From contig JBBQZO010000002.1 of the NCBI GenBank assembly GCA_038207625.1, forward strand, positions 1-64,000: a DNA stretch of 64,000 bases, given 5' to 3'. The notes under the pieces were generated by a model, which saw nothing but the letters and a program-made list of their open reading frames with translations, searched no databases and was not told where the DNA came from. The DNA comes from JBBQZO01 sp038207625 (GTDB taxonomy: Bacteria; Pseudomonadota; Gammaproteobacteria; Burkholderiales; Burkholderiaceae_D). Made by a program: the position numbers and the translations under genes. Of the stretch, positions 20,063 through 28,530 are shown in pieces (position 1 is the first letter of the stretch; the number at the start of each line of letters is the position of its first letter).

Positions 20063-20092
20063 ATTATGCACCATAGCAAGATATCTGGACAA
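20063..20092 (-). promoter_or_regulatory. Sigma-70 promoter of the candidate sRNA
   Basis: On the minus strand TTGTCC (plus 20087-20092) is separated by 18 bp from CATAAT (plus 20063-20068). Both hexamers match the consensus well, and the expected start lies near 20056. Confidence 0.55.
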
Positions 20093-20143
20093 TTGATAAA
20101 ACGCATATCAGTTATCACGAAATATGATATTGCCCGTGCCAGC

Positions 20144-20207
20144 GGCCTGCGTTCGCGCAAATCAGCAGCACCGAGCTGCGGCTATCATACATGATTTTGC
20201 GCAGGCC
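20144..20207 (+). promoter_or_regulatory. Foldable nested hairpin upstream of proQ
   Basis: Outer 8-bp arms GGCCTGCG (20144-20151) and CGCAGGCC (20200-20207) enclose a second pairing GCAAATCA (20157-20164) with TGATTTTGC (20192-20200). A small hairpin GCAGC-ACCGA-GCTGC lies at 20165-20179. If transcribed it would form a long 5'-leader structure about 75 bp before the proQ start. It could equally be a DNA-level palindrome. Confidence 0.4.
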
Positions 20208-20280
20208 GATGCCACATATTATCTAAAATGCACTGCATCAGAAATGATCGCGTGCTATCCTTCCGTTTCCAGCTCTCACA

Positions 20281-20778
20281 ATGAAGTCAATGAATACCTC
20301 CAGCCTTGTCTCCCAGTCCGCCGACACCCCAGCCGCACCGGCTCCCGCACAGACAGCGCGTACCCTGTTAAAGCAATTTCAGCAACAATTCCCGGCCTTC
20401 CGCGATTGCCTGCCTTTGTCCATCGGCATCGATAAACAGATCCTGGCCCAGCTGCCGGACCTGAACCGCAAGGTGATGCGCGCCGCACTGGGCATCCACA
20501 CGGGCTCGCTGCGCTATCTGCGCGTGATGGAAAAAGCCACCGTGCGCCACGACCTCGACGGCACCGCCGGCGCGGAAGTGACCGATGTGCACCGCACGCA
20601 CGCCTCGGAAGTGCTGAAAGAGCGCTTCAAGAAGGAAGCCGAGCGCAAGAAAGCCGAGCGCGATGTCGCCAATGCGGCCCAGAAAGCCGAGCGCGAAGCG
20701 GCCCAGGCCGACGAAGCGGACCGCATGCGCCAGGAAAAGCTGCTGCAACTGACGGCCAAGTTCTCGCGCAAGGCCTAA
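20281..20778 (+). CDS. proQ: ProQ/FinO-family RNA chaperone
   Basis: A 165-residue protein with a ProQ/FinO RNA-binding domain covering about residues 25-110: ARTLLKQFQQQFPAFRDCLP, LPLSIGIDKQILAQLP, and LRAALGIHTGSLRYLRVM in slightly diverged form. A highly charged helical C-terminal tail (KEAERKKAERDVANAAQKAE onward) follows. Such proteins bind structured sRNAs and mRNA 3' ends. Either ATG 20281 or ATG 20290 (MNTSS) may be used. The DEDD exonuclease gene starts 16 bp after the stop, so the two are likely cotranscribed, pairing an RNA binder with a nuclease-fold protein. Confidence 0.88.
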   Translation: MKSMNTSSLVSQSADTPAAPAPAQTARTLLKQFQQQFPAFRDCLPLSIGIDKQILAQLPDLNRKVMRAALGIHTGSLRYLRVMEKATVRHDLDGTAGAEVTDVHRTHASEVLKERFKKEAERKKAERDVANAAQKAEREAAQADEADRMRQEKLLQLTAKFSRKA

Positions 20779-20794
20779 GGCTCATCGCCACAGC

Positions 20795-21388
20795 ATGAAC
20801 GACGCTACGGACGAGTTACTGCCGCCCTACGTGGGCATCGCCATGGCCGATGTGCGCCTGGTCAAGTCCGATGCGGACATCGCTGCCGCGCTGGCCGACC
20901 TGGCCAACACGGACGTGCTCGGCTTCGATACGGAATCGAAGCCGACCTTCGTCAAGGGCGAGGTGTCGGACGGACCGCACCTGATCCAGCTGGCCACGGA
21001 CGAAACGGCCTACCTGTTCCAGATCGGCGCCGAACCGACGCCGGCCTTGCTGCGCACGGTGCTCGAATCACGCACCATCATGAAGGTCGGCTTCGGGCTG
21101 GCCGACGACGTCAAGCGTCTGCGCGTCAAGCTGGGCATCGATGCGCAAAACGTGCTCGACCTGTCGACGGCACTGCGCAACGGCCAGCGCAATGCGCTGG
21201 GCGCGAAGACGGCGGTGGCGCGTTTTTTCGGCGCGCGCATGCAGAAATCGAAAAAAATCACCACCACCAACTGGGCCATGGCGCGCCTGTCTGAGCGCCA
21301 GATTCTGTACGCTGCCGACGACGCCCACGTGGCGCTGCGGGTGTACCGGCGCTGGTGCGTCGAACAGGCCGCCGCGCGCAAACCCTGA
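20795..21388 (+). CDS. DEDD-family 3'-5' exonuclease domain protein (RNase D-like)
   Basis: A 197-residue protein made of a single DEDDy exonuclease domain. Exo I is GFDTESKPTF (D45, E47), Exo II is in the region VGFGLADDVKRL, and Exo III is YAADDAHVALRVY with the Y-x3-D pattern. Stand-alone proteins of this type resemble the nuclease domain of RNase D or Werner exonuclease but lack HRDC domains; the substrate (RNA or DNA) cannot be told from sequence. It lies 16 bp downstream of proQ on the same strand. Confidence 0.88.
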   Translation: MNDATDELLPPYVGIAMADVRLVKSDADIAAALADLANTDVLGFDTESKPTFVKGEVSDGPHLIQLATDETAYLFQIGAEPTPALLRTVLESRTIMKVGFGLADDVKRLRVKLGIDAQNVLDLSTALRNGQRNALGAKTAVARFFGARMQKSKKITTTNWAMARLSERQILYAADDAHVALRVYRRWCVEQAAARKP

Positions 21389-21467
21389 TCACGCCGGCTG
21401 CGCGCACACTCTGAATGCGCCAGCAAGGCGCAATCGCCGATGCCGCCATCTGCGACGCAAGCGCGAA

Positions 21468-22877
21468 TTAAACCAACTGCGCGCAAGCCAGTTGCCCCAG
21501 CACGGCCAACGCCTGCGCCTGGCGCGCATCCCACGGATGACCATAGTTCAGGCGGATGCAATTGGCGAAGCCGCGCTGACTGGAAAACATCGGCCCCGGT
21601 GCGATGCCAATGCCCTGCTGGGCCGCGCTGCGGTGCAGCGCCAGCGCATCGACGCCGTCGGGCATCACCACCCACAGAAAATAGCCCCCTTGCGGGCGCG
21701 TCACGCGCGTGCCGGCGGGGAAATGCTCGACCAGACCGGCCAGCATCGCGCTTTGCTGGCTGGCCAGTGCGCGCCGCAACTGGCGCAGATGGCGTTCGAT
21801 GCCGCCCTGCGCCAGATAGGTCGACAGCGCCAGCTGCGAGGGCGTCGGCGCGGCCAGGCTGCTACTTAGTTTGAGGCGCGCCACCTGCTGCGTAAATCGT
21901 CCCGGCACGGTCCAGCCGATCCGGTAACCGGGCGCCAGACATTTTGAAAACGACGAACAGTGCAGCACCAGCCCTTCCCGGTCGTAAGCTTTGCTCAGGG
22001 CCGGACGATGCGCGCCGAAATACAGCTCACCATACACGTCGTCTTCGATTAGCGGGATCGCGTGCGCGGCCAGCAAGTCGACCAGCGCGCGCTTCTTCTG
22101 GTCCGGCATCAGGCTGCCCAGGGGATTCTGAAAGCTCGTCATCAGCCAGCACGCTTGCGGGCGGTGCCGCTCGAGCACCTCGGCCAGCGCGGCCAGGTCG
22201 ATACCGTCGCGCGGGTGAGTGGCGATCTCGAGCGCCTTCAGGCCCAGTCGTTCCAGCGCCTGCAGGGCGGCGTAAAAACAGGGCGACTCGATCAGCACCG
22301 TGTCACCGGGCCGGGTGACCACTTGCAGGCACAAGTTAAGTGCCTCCATTGCACCGTTGGTGATGACGATGTCGTCACTGGCCACCTGCGCGCCATCGTG
22401 CTGATAGCGCAACGCGATCTGGCGGCGCAGCTCGGCATTGCCGTCCCCCAGATCGCTGACCGTTTGCCAGGGGTCCAGCGCGCGCATGGCGCCGCTCAAT
22501 GCGCGCGCCAGCTTGGGCAGCGGGAACAGCAAGGGGCTGGGAAAGGCCGAGCCGAACGGCACCATGCTGCGCGCGCGCCCTGCTTCGAGCACCGCGAACA
22601 CCAGCTCGCTGACATCGACCGCACTGGCCGCGCCGGTCGGCGCGGACGGTGCCGGTTCGGGGGCGCCGGCGCGCGCAGCGACGTAAAAGCCCGAGCGCGC
22701 ACGCGCCACCACCAGCCCGCGCGCGACCAGCAACTCGTACGCCTGGAACACGGTCGAGGCGCTGATGCCGCGCCGCGCACGCTGCTGACGCACCGACGCG
22801 AGCCGCTCACCGGGACGCAGTACGCCACTGTCGATCATCGCGGCGATCTCGTCGGCCACTTGCTGGTACAGCTTCAT
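21468..22877 (-). CDS. MocR-type (GntR-aminotransferase) transcriptional regulator
   Basis: A 469-residue fusion. An N-terminal GntR winged helix (residues 1-70: MKLYQQVADEIAAMIDSGVL, GISASTVFQAYELLVARGLV) is joined by an Ala/Pro linker to a class-I aminotransferase fold. That domain has ITNGAMEALNLCL, FQNPLGSLMPDQKKRAL, the PLP-lysine site CSSFSKCLAPGYRIG near residue 310, and PQGGYFLWVVMPDG. MocR proteins sense PLP or amino-acid-derived ligands and often regulate a divergent neighbour. Here that neighbour is the cytochrome c pair starting at 23016, which is an unusual target and only a positional hint. Confidence 0.92.
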   Translation of the reverse strand: MKLYQQVADEIAAMIDSGVLRPGERLASVRQQRARRGISASTVFQAYELLVARGLVVARARSGFYVAARAGAPEPAPSAPTGAASAVDVSELVFAVLEAGRARSMVPFGSAFPSPLLFPLPKLARALSGAMRALDPWQTVSDLGDGNAELRRQIALRYQHDGAQVASDDIVITNGAMEALNLCLQVVTRPGDTVLIESPCFYAALQALERLGLKALEIATHPRDGIDLAALAEVLERHRPQACWLMTSFQNPLGSLMPDQKKRALVDLLAAHAIPLIEDDVYGELYFGAHRPALSKAYDREGLVLHCSSFSKCLAPGYRIGWTVPGRFTQQVARLKLSSSLAAPTPSQLALSTYLAQGGIERHLRQLRRALASQQSAMLAGLVEHFPAGTRVTRPQGGYFLWVVMPDGVDALALHRSAAQQGIGIAPGPMFSSQRGFANCIRLNYGHPWDARQAQALAVLGQLACAQLV

Positions 22878-23015
22878 TGCGCTCCTGCCGCGCGGGCGGC
22901 CAACTGATCTGCTTTTTTAATCGGCTTCTGAGCCTGTCGCATCGCCGCGTTAGGGCGTATGCTTCTGGCGCAGCGCTGTGTTGCGCGACGCATAATTGTA
23001 AAGGCTAGCATCCCG

Positions 23016-23723
23016 ATGTCAAACTTCCACCGAATCGCCGCGCGCGCCGGCTGCGCGCTGCTGCTGGCCGGCGCGACCCTCGGCGCGCGCGCCGCCGCGC
23101 CGGTGCCCGACACATTGGCCCAGCGCGTACTGGCCTGCGCCTCCTGCCATTCGCTCAAGGAACGCAACGACCAGTTTTTCCCGCGCATCTCGGGCAAACC
23201 GGCCGGCTATCTGTTCAACCAGTTGCGCAATTTCCGCGACGGGCGGCGCACCTATCCGATGATGGGCTATATGGTCGAACACATGCCCGACGCCTACCTG
23301 CGCGAGATCGCCGAGTACTTCGCGGCCGACCATAGCCTGGCGCCCCTGCCGGCCCAGAACGTCGATGCAGCGCCCGAACTGCTGGCACGCGGGCGTGTGC
23401 TGGCAACGCTGGGCGAGCCGGCGCGCAAGGTGCCCGCCTGCATCGCCTGCCACGGCGAACAACTGACCGGCGTGCTGCCGGCCATCCCGGGCCTGCTGGG
23501 CCTGCCGCGCGACTACATCAACGCCCAGTTCGGCGCCTGGCGCAACCAGGTGCGCCAGGCCGGGGCACCCGACTGCATGGCGGAGGTGGCCACGCGCTTG
23601 TCGGCGGCCGACGTGAACGCCGTCTCGAGCTGGCTGGCCAGCCAGCCCAGCGTGGCCGGCGCGCGCCCGGCTCCCTCAATTGCCCGCCCACTGCCGATCC
23701 ACTGCGGCAGTTCGCCCGACTAA
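23016..23723 (+). CDS. Diheme cytochrome c (c4-like), exported
   Basis: A 235-residue periplasmic or membrane-associated cytochrome. A signal peptide (RIAARAGCALLLAGATLGARA) is followed by two heme-binding motifs, CASCH near residue 40 and CIACH near residue 140. Typical c4 context is present: RISGKPAGYLFNQLRNFRDG and PGLLGLPRDYINAQFGAWRN. The start is MSNFHR at 23016, since upstream residues would displace the signal peptide. The triheme cytochrome gene follows 15 bp later, so the two form an electron-transfer operon. No dehydrogenase subunit is adjacent. Confidence 0.9.
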   Translation: MSNFHRIAARAGCALLLAGATLGARAAAPVPDTLAQRVLACASCHSLKERNDQFFPRISGKPAGYLFNQLRNFRDGRRTYPMMGYMVEHMPDAYLREIAEYFAADHSLAPLPAQNVDAAPELLARGRVLATLGEPARKVPACIACHGEQLTGVLPAIPGLLGLPRDYINAQFGAWRNQVRQAGAPDCMAEVATRLSAADVNAVSSWLASQPSVAGARPAPSIARPLPIHCGSSPD

Positions 23724-23738
23724 GAAGCGCAGACTATC

Positions 23739-25019
23739 ATGAAAAAAATCCTATTCGGCGCGCTGGGCGCCAGTGCTGCTCTGGGCGCCCTGACGCTGGC
23801 ACTGCTGTGGCCACGCGACGATGCGCTGCCGGCGAGCCCGGCCGAAGCCAGCGCAGCGACGCCGGCCAACATCGCGCGCGGCGCCTATCTGGCCAAGGCG
23901 GGCGACTGCATCGCCTGCCACAGCGCGCGCGGCGGCGCCGCCTACGCCGGCGGACGGGCGCTGGCCACGCCGTTCGGTACGCTGTTCGCGCCCAATATCA
24001 CCTCCGACCCGGTCCACGGCATTGGTGGGTGGAGCGCCGACGAGTTCTGGCGCGCGCTGCACAACGGCAAGGGGCGCGACGGGCGCCTGCTGTATCCGGC
24101 CTTCCCCTACACCAATTACACCAAGGTCAGCCGGGCCGACGCCGACGCGCTGTTCGCCTTCCTGCGCAGCGTGCCGGCCCAGCCGCGCGCCAACACGGCG
24201 CACACGCTGCGCTTCCCGTACAACCAGCAATGGATGCTGGCCGGCTGGCGCGCACTGTACTTCCGCCCTGCCGTGTTCGCACCGGCGGCGCACCAGAACG
24301 CCCAGTGGAACCGCGGCGCGTATCTGGTCGAAGGCCTCGGTCACTGCAACGCCTGTCACAGCAACCGCAACAGCTTTGGCGCCAGCGAGGCAGGCCTGTC
24401 GGGCGGCCTGATTCCCATGCTGGGCTGGTACGCGCCGGCGCTGACGTCGGACGCCGAAGCGGGCCTGGGCGACTGGGATACCGCCCATGTGGCGCAACTG
24501 CTGCAAACGGGAGTTTCGCCGGGCGCCACCGTGTTCGGACCGATGGCCTCGGTGGTGTCGAACAGCCTGCAGCATTTGTCCGACGCCGACGTGACGGCCA
24601 TGGCGGTGTACCTGAAATCCCAGCCGGCCGGCTCGCCGCCGGAAACGGACGAGGCAATCCCGAGCGCCGAACGGATGACGGCCATCATGGATCAGGGCGC
24701 CAAGCTGTACAAAACCCATTGCGCCGACTGCCACGGCGCCGACGGCAAGGGCATGGCGCCGGCCTATCCGCCGCTGGCCGGCAACCGCGCGCTGACGATG
24801 GCCGTCGCGGTCAACCCGATCCGGCTGGTGCTCAATGGCGGCTTCGCGCCTGCCACCGCCGGCAATCCGCGCCCCTACGGCATGCCGCCCTACAGCCACG
24901 TGCTGGACGACACCGAAGTGGCCGCCGTCGTCACCTACCTGCGCAATAGCTGGGGCAACCATGCGAGCGCGGTCTCGTCGTTCGACGTGAACCGCTACCG
25001 CAGCGTGCCACTCGACTGA
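23739..25019 (+). CDS. Triheme cytochrome c (alcohol/aldehyde dehydrogenase cytochrome-subunit type)
   Basis: A 426-residue protein with an N-terminal hydrophobic signal or anchor (ILFGALGASAALGALTLALL) and three CxxCH motifs: CIACH near residue 58 (GDCIACHSARGG), CNACH near 205 and CADCH near 328 (CADCHGADGKG). The layout matches AdhB-type cytochrome subunits, which pass electrons from periplasmic PQQ or molybdenum dehydrogenases to ubiquinol or an oxidase. It is coupled to the diheme cytochrome upstream (15-bp gap). The partner dehydrogenase is not in the window. Confidence 0.9.
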   Translation: MKKILFGALGASAALGALTLALLWPRDDALPASPAEASAATPANIARGAYLAKAGDCIACHSARGGAAYAGGRALATPFGTLFAPNITSDPVHGIGGWSADEFWRALHNGKGRDGRLLYPAFPYTNYTKVSRADADALFAFLRSVPAQPRANTAHTLRFPYNQQWMLAGWRALYFRPAVFAPAAHQNAQWNRGAYLVEGLGHCNACHSNRNSFGASEAGLSGGLIPMLGWYAPALTSDAEAGLGDWDTAHVAQLLQTGVSPGATVFGPMASVVSNSLQHLSDADVTAMAVYLKSQPAGSPPETDEAIPSAERMTAIMDQGAKLYKTHCADCHGADGKGMAPAYPPLAGNRALTMAVAVNPIRLVLNGGFAPATAGNPRPYGMPPYSHVLDDTEVAAVVTYLRNSWGNHASAVSSFDVNRYRSVPLD

Positions 25020-25215
25020 GCGGCGCTGGCAAGGCCGCTTCCATCATGCCGGCCCGGATGCCAGCGCGCCGCTGTCAGGATGCGCTAACGCGCGCGATGG
25101 GAAATGATGGCGTAGCGCTGGCCCTGCGCCGCCTCGCAAGTCCTTGTCGATGCCATGTGCGCCGTCACGGCCCAGGCTGCGGCGGCGCCGCGTTGACGCC
25201 GCACCGCGCAAAGTA

Positions 25216-26367
25216 CTAGATCGCCACCCGCGCCGTGAAGCAGGCGTCGGCAAAACCGAGCCGGTCAGTGGTGGCGTTGCGCGCGTCGTCGGCGCTGATC
25301 TTCTTGTCGCGCAGCAGGCTGACCAGCGCCGTGTTCATCGAGTGGCAGCCGGCGTTGAACTTGCCCGTTCCCCCGTCCATCAGCGTGCGCACGTCGGCCA
25401 CATTGCCCGACTCGATCATGCGCACCACTTCCGGGTTGGACGTCAGGCATTCGGTGGCCAGGTGATAGCGTTCGCCGGCGATCGACGGCAGCAGCGCCTG
25501 GCACAGCACGCCGCGCAGCGCGTGCGCCAGCGCCTGCGACTGGGCCTCGGTATTGCCCAGCAGGCGCATCATCTTCTGCAAGCCCAACTCGGTCGAGCGC
25601 GCGTGCAGCGAGGCCAGCACCAGCGGGCCCGATTCGGCCAGCGCCAGCGCCTCCTGCGCCGTCTGGGCGTCGCGGATTTCGCCGATCACGATCACGTCGG
25701 GTCGCTCGCGCAGCGCATCCAGCGCGCCCAGGTAATAGCTCTCGACGTCGCCGTCCAGCCCCACTTCGCGCTGGGTGATGATGCATTTGCGCTGCGGGAT
25801 CAGGGTCTCGACCGGGTCTTCGATGGTGATGATGTGGCCCGAGCGCGTCTTGTTGATCTCGTCGATCATCGAGGCGATCGTGGTCGACTTGCCCTGGCAG
25901 GTGTCGCCGATAATCAGCAGCAGGCCGCTGGCGAGGTGGGCGAAGTCCTGCTCGGCGGCGCGCAAGCCCAGTTCGGCCAGCGGCAAGGGTTCTCTTGGAA
26001 AGCGCCGGATCACGCAGCCGAGCCGCTTCTTGCCCTGAAACGTGAAACAGTTGGCGCGGATGCGCGCCGTATGCAGGTCGATCGAGCGGTCGAAGGCGCG
26101 CTCGCTGATCCGGTCGGCCCAGTCCGGCTCTATGACCTCGAAGAATTCTTCCAGCTCTTCCTTGGTGATGGGCGAATCAGTCACCGCCACCATGCCCTTG
26201 GGCTGGCGCAGCATCAGCGGACTGTTCTGGTGGATCAGAATGTCGGAAAACACCAGTTTGGTGTTCAGCAGATGCAGAATCTGCTCGACCAGAGTCCCGA
26301 ACACCGGGTGATCTTCATTTTCCAGATACGTGAGGGTGCGAATTTGCGAGGACTGGTGGTTTTCCAT
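25216..26367 (-). CDS. PilT/PilU-like secretion ATPase with atypical Walker A
   Basis: A 383-residue GspE/PilT-superfamily ATPase, the class that drives type IV pilus retraction. The Walker A is GDTCQGKST, fitting GxxxxGK[ST] but differing from the usual GxTGSGKST. The Asp box/Walker B area is DVIVIGEIRDAQTAQEALAL, followed by LVLASLHARS where pilus ATPases have HANS. The N-terminal half resembles PilU (FSDILIHQNSPLMLRQPKGM). The start is taken at ATG 26367 (MENHQSS). It is not next to other pilus genes, so it may be an accessory paralogue. Confidence 0.85.
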   Translation of the reverse strand: MENHQSSQIRTLTYLENEDHPVFGTLVEQILHLLNTKLVFSDILIHQNSPLMLRQPKGMVAVTDSPITKEELEEFFEVIEPDWADRISERAFDRSIDLHTARIRANCFTFQGKKRLGCVIRRFPREPLPLAELGLRAAEQDFAHLASGLLLIIGDTCQGKSTTIASMIDEINKTRSGHIITIEDPVETLIPQRKCIITQREVGLDGDVESYYLGALDALRERPDVIVIGEIRDAQTAQEALALAESGPLVLASLHARSTELGLQKMMRLLGNTEAQSQALAHALRGVLCQALLPSIAGERYHLATECLTSNPEVVRMIESGNVADVRTLMDGGTGKFNAGCHSMNTALVSLLRDKKISADDARNATTDRLGFADACFTARVAI

Positions 26368-26948
26368 CGGGCGGCGGTCTCGGGTGGGCGTGACGGTGAA
26401 TAATCGTGGCGCCAATTATAAGACCAGCGCGCCGGTGCGCCAGCGAAAGATTTGATGATCCCCGGAAAATTCTCGCGCCAGCCCCAAGGTGGCCGCACCG
26501 ACCACCATCAGCGCAGTGAAAAAATGGTCGCTCGGCAGGCAATGCACCACGTCAGCGACGCTGCAGCGCCCCGCCGCACCGGCTTGACGCGAGGCCTTGG
26601 ACCTTGTCTGCCGGCGCACTGTGCGTCCTTGCCACGCGGCTCCCCGCGATGGCGCGAGCGCCGCGCAGCCGCGCGCAAACAGGGCGCGCCGGAGATCGCC
26701 GTCAAGCCGCGCCGCATACAGATGAGTGCGTAAGCAAAGCGTGCCGTGACCGACAATCGTGCCCGCAAAATTGCGTGCGCCGATCCGCCTGGGCGCAACG
26801 CAGACAGTGTGCCAGGCGGTTGATATTTCCTTGCGACACGATAGAATGAAGCCATCGCGGCCACACGTTGCGGCCCGTCGCGCAGCGCCGTTGTTCGCCT
26901 GCGTTGCCGTGCCAGCGCCGCGCCTGTTGTCATCTTGGACAAGTGATC
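26368..26948. other. 581-bp intergenic region
   Basis: No supported gene. Reading frames here are short or antisense-like with atypical composition. The only recognisable element is a sigma-70-like promoter at 26820-26847 serving the HExxH protein. Confidence 0.5.
26820..26847 (+). promoter_or_regulatory. Sigma-70-like promoter of the HExxH protein gene
   Basis: TTGATA (26820-26825) and TAGAAT (26842-26847) are separated by 16 bp. The gene starts at 26949, implying a leader of about 95 nt. Confidence 0.45.
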
Positions 26949-27641
26949 ATGAAACGCGCTACCACGCTGTTGTTGTTCGCCATATTGCCACTTCTTCATG
27001 GCGCTGCCGGCGCCGCCGAACTGCCTGTATGGCAGACGCAATGCGAGAAAGCCATGAAACCAGAACTGGTCGTCGATACGCGTCAGGACGGCTATCAGGT
27101 CGACAACACGGTGTCGAGCAAAGTGCTCAACAACCGCGCCGAACAAGCCACCATCAGCCAACGAATTTTGGGCATGACACAGTTTGAATCGCGCGTCGAA
27201 GTGTCGTTCGATGCGCCGGTGCTGGCGGACGCGCAAGGCGGGCGCGAATGCGTGGCGCCGCGCATCGCTGTCGCGCTGCATTTCATGCCTATGAAAGTGT
27301 ATGTGGCGCGTGAATTCCCGGCCAGCAGCTGTTCGTTTCGAACCGTGCTAGCGCACGAGATGCGTCACGTGGCCATCTACCACGATCAACTGCCCAAGAT
27401 CGCGCTGACGGTGCGCCAGGCACTGGCGGCGCACTACGCCGATGCGCCCCTGTACGCCGACATTGGACACGGCCAGGCGCTGCTGGAAAACCAGATCGAT
27501 ACTTGGCTGCGCCCGATGATTCAGGCCGAACTGACCAAGCTGAAACTGGCCCAGGCGGCCATGGACAGCGACGAAGAAACCTATCTGCTCAGCAGCGCCT
27601 GCCACGGCGAGGTGGCCCACGGCCTGGCAACCCAGATGTAG
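26949..27641 (+). CDS. Exported protein with HExxH metalloprotease-like motif
   Basis: A 230-residue protein with a clear signal peptide (KRATTLLLFAILPLLHGAAG, cleaved near AELP). The central segment FRTVLAHEMRHVAIYHDQL contains H-E-M-R-H at about residues 136-140, the zinc-binding HExxH pattern, with possible further ligands at HV/YH or in CHGEVAH near the C-terminus. Two Cys pairs (CEKAM, GGRECVAP, SSCSF, SACHG) suggest disulfides. No named family is certain. It is convergent with the truncated rlmI-like gene, whose end lies only 6 bp away. Confidence 0.75.
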   Translation: MKRATTLLLFAILPLLHGAAGAAELPVWQTQCEKAMKPELVVDTRQDGYQVDNTVSSKVLNNRAEQATISQRILGMTQFESRVEVSFDAPVLADAQGGRECVAPRIAVALHFMPMKVYVAREFPASSCSFRTVLAHEMRHVAIYHDQLPKIALTVRQALAAHYADAPLYADIGHGQALLENQIDTWLRPMIQAELTKLKLAQAAMDSDEETYLLSSACHGEVAHGLATQM

Positions 27642-27647
27642 CGGGAC

Positions 27648-28265
27648 TTAACGAAACTTGCTGCGCTCGCCAGTTTTCAGATCCAGCGCGTAACGCACGC
27701 CTTTTTCCGTGAACGTCACCTCATCGGGCGGCTCGTCGCCGGACAGCGCGCCGCACACCACCGGCAAGCCTTCGCCTTTGCGAATCAGCTCGTCGCAGCG
27801 TTCGTACACATTGCGGCAGCCCGTTTCCGCGATCAGGCATTGCACGATCGGCACCTTCCAGGCATCCACGCCGGCAGCCTGGAATTCGCAGATCAGGTAG
27901 TCGCCGTAACGCTCGACCAGCAAACCGGGCAAGCCGTCGCTCTCGGCGTTGACCAGCGTGTGCAGCACGCCCGGCTTGGCCGCGCCGCGCTTGGCCAGCG
28001 CCGCCTTGACGCGGCGCTTGATCAGCGCATGGTCGACCGGTTCGTTCTGGTCGAAGCTCCAGACCCGCGCACGAATCTGCGACTTCGAGTTGTAGGCCGC
28101 ACGCGCGAGGAACTGTTTGGACGAGGACTGCACGATGGCGGTGCCGCCCGGTTTCATTTTCTCGTCCGGCTTGCCCTCGACGCGTTCGATGGCGGACAGG
28201 TAGATCCAGGGTTCGCCGGCCAGCAGGCTCTTTTCCTTGCCCTGTTTGATGGTGATGATAAGCAT
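27648..28265 (-). pseudogene. Truncated RlmI-like 23S rRNA methyltransferase (N-terminal half only)
   Basis: The 205-residue frame matches the first half of the RlmI/YccW family (about 395 residues): an N-terminal PUA domain (MLIITIKQGKEKSLLAGEPW, IYLSAIERVEG) and the pre-catalytic domain (LVNAESDGLPGLLVERYGDY, NVYERCDELIRKGEGL). It ends at LDLKTGERSKFR, just where the family continues with a K-T-G-F/Y-x-L-D-Q-R-x-N-R segment into the SAM-binding Rossmann domain. The methyltransferase domain is therefore absent, and the adjacent space is occupied by the convergent HExxH gene. It is probably a deletion remnant and unlikely to be an active methylase. Confidence 0.75.
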
Positions 28266-28530
28266 GTAATTCCAGTGGAGGTCAGTCAAGCGCAGCTGCG
28301 CCATGCGCCATGATACCGCATGCCTGTGACGTTCCAGGAACGCGCGCCAGCTCCGCCACGGCGTGCCCCAGCACACCTCAAGCGCGCGCGCGAATCGGCA
28401 TACCATCTGCAGCAACCAGCCGGTGCGGCGCCCGGGCCTGCGGCGCCAGCCGGAGCGGCACCCACCGCGTCCACCAGGAGCCGGCTGCCTGGTTTTTCCA
28501 GTTGCGCAAGCGTCCGATTGGTTCGCCGCT

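Larger units (their letters stand above)
19767..20280. other. 514-bp intergenic region between rpoD and proQ
   Basis: No protein gene is evident. The rpoD-proximal part (19767-19990) is probably the rpoD leader and promoter. The rest holds a minus-strand sRNA-like unit (promoter at 20063-20092, terminator at 19995-20023) and a foldable region at 20144-20207 upstream of proQ. A 12-codon plus-strand frame with an AGGAG site starts at 20058 but overlaps the sRNA antisense and is not called. Confidence 0.6.

Noticed and set aside
20058..20096. 12-codon plus-strand leader peptide with an AGGAG site
   Set aside because: It is too short to support, shows no attenuator codons, and overlaps the better-supported minus-strand sRNA unit.
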